Source of the DNA: Pseudomonadota bacterium
GTDB taxonomy: Bacteria; Bdellovibrionota_C; UBA2361; OMIW01
Assembly: GCA_900299205.1 (NCBI GenBank)
Contig: OMIW01000037.1
Span: 1 to 6,456 of the forward strand
DNA length: 6,456 nucleotides
Direction: 5' to 3'
Program-made: the position numbers and the translations under genes
Part shown: piece by piece, positions 6,283 through 6,456 of the stretch
Layout: each line of letters begins with the position of its first letter
Position numbering within the stretch: the first letter of the stretch is position 1
Notes under the pieces: generated by a model
What the model saw: only the letters and a program-made list of their open reading frames with translations
Databases searched by the model: none
Told to the model about the DNA's origin: nothing

Positions 6283-6456
6283 GGGGAGGGTGTCGTCTCT
6301 TCATTTCTAATAACTTTGTTCGATTGGTTAAGGAAAACCACAAATCCTGGCAACGACGTTTTTCATAGACTTTATTGGCATTTCGGGAACTTTATCCCTA
6401 TCAAAAGGTACGTCCTGAGCATCTCAAATCTTAACGCATTCGTTACTTTCTCGTAC

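Noticed and set aside
6375-6404. TTGGCA-N18-TATCAA as a promoter for a gene beyond the window
   Set aside because: The -10 box is weak, the spacing is long and no start codon with a ribosome binding site follows inside the window.
1-6456. Mobile element, prophage, CRISPR array or defence system
   Set aside because: No transposase, integrase, terminal inverted repeats, direct-repeat array or defence-type domain was seen. The tRNA 3' end has no adjacent integrase or duplicated fragment in the window.

Overview
The window is a 6.5-kb piece of a bacterial chromosome with moderate GC (roughly half). It carries four confidently or probably named features and one unrecognised gene. Lipoprotein and membrane-anchor signals suggest a Gram-negative (diderm) bacterium. 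The ClpP, ClpX and trigger factor sequences look proteobacterial or deltaproteobacterial in style, but the sequence alone does not fix the phylum. Start codons are varied (ATG, GTG, TTG). The tRNA gene does not encode its CCA end.

Layout, left to right. (1) 36-2190, plus strand: a membrane-anchored, HEAT-like helical protein of unknown function, followed after 88 nt by a thioredoxin-fold (TlpA/ResA-like) probable lipoprotein. The first has exactly two cysteines, arranged as CVPC. The second keeps only the first cysteine of the redox motif (CGFS). (2) 2240-2267: a hairpin in the short gap where the two gene blocks converge. (3) 2286-4643, minus strand, in transcription order: tRNA-Leu(UAG), tig (trigger factor) and clpP (peptidase subunit). 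(4) 4644-4938: a divergent, partly very G-rich intergenic region with no convincing gene. (5) 4939-6195, plus strand: clpX (unfoldase subunit) with a TTG start. (6) 6196-6456: non-coding, with two hairpins just after clpX.

Together tig, clpP and clpX form the familiar protein-quality-control cluster. Trigger factor folds nascent chains at the ribosome. ClpX unfolds tagged or damaged proteins and feeds them to ClpP. The usual order tig-clpP-clpX on one strand is not kept here: clpX lies on the other side of the tRNA and points the opposite way, so protease and unfoldase must use separate promoters. Trigger factor is also atypical, with a His/Cys-rich tail resembling a metal-binding tail, a lysine-rich insertion encoded by an A-tract, and a degenerate isomerase active-site region. 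No mobile element, CRISPR array or phage gene was seen, and I see no wholly new multi-gene system. The most unusual items are the rearranged clp locus, the trigger factor tail and the cysteine pattern of the first two genes.
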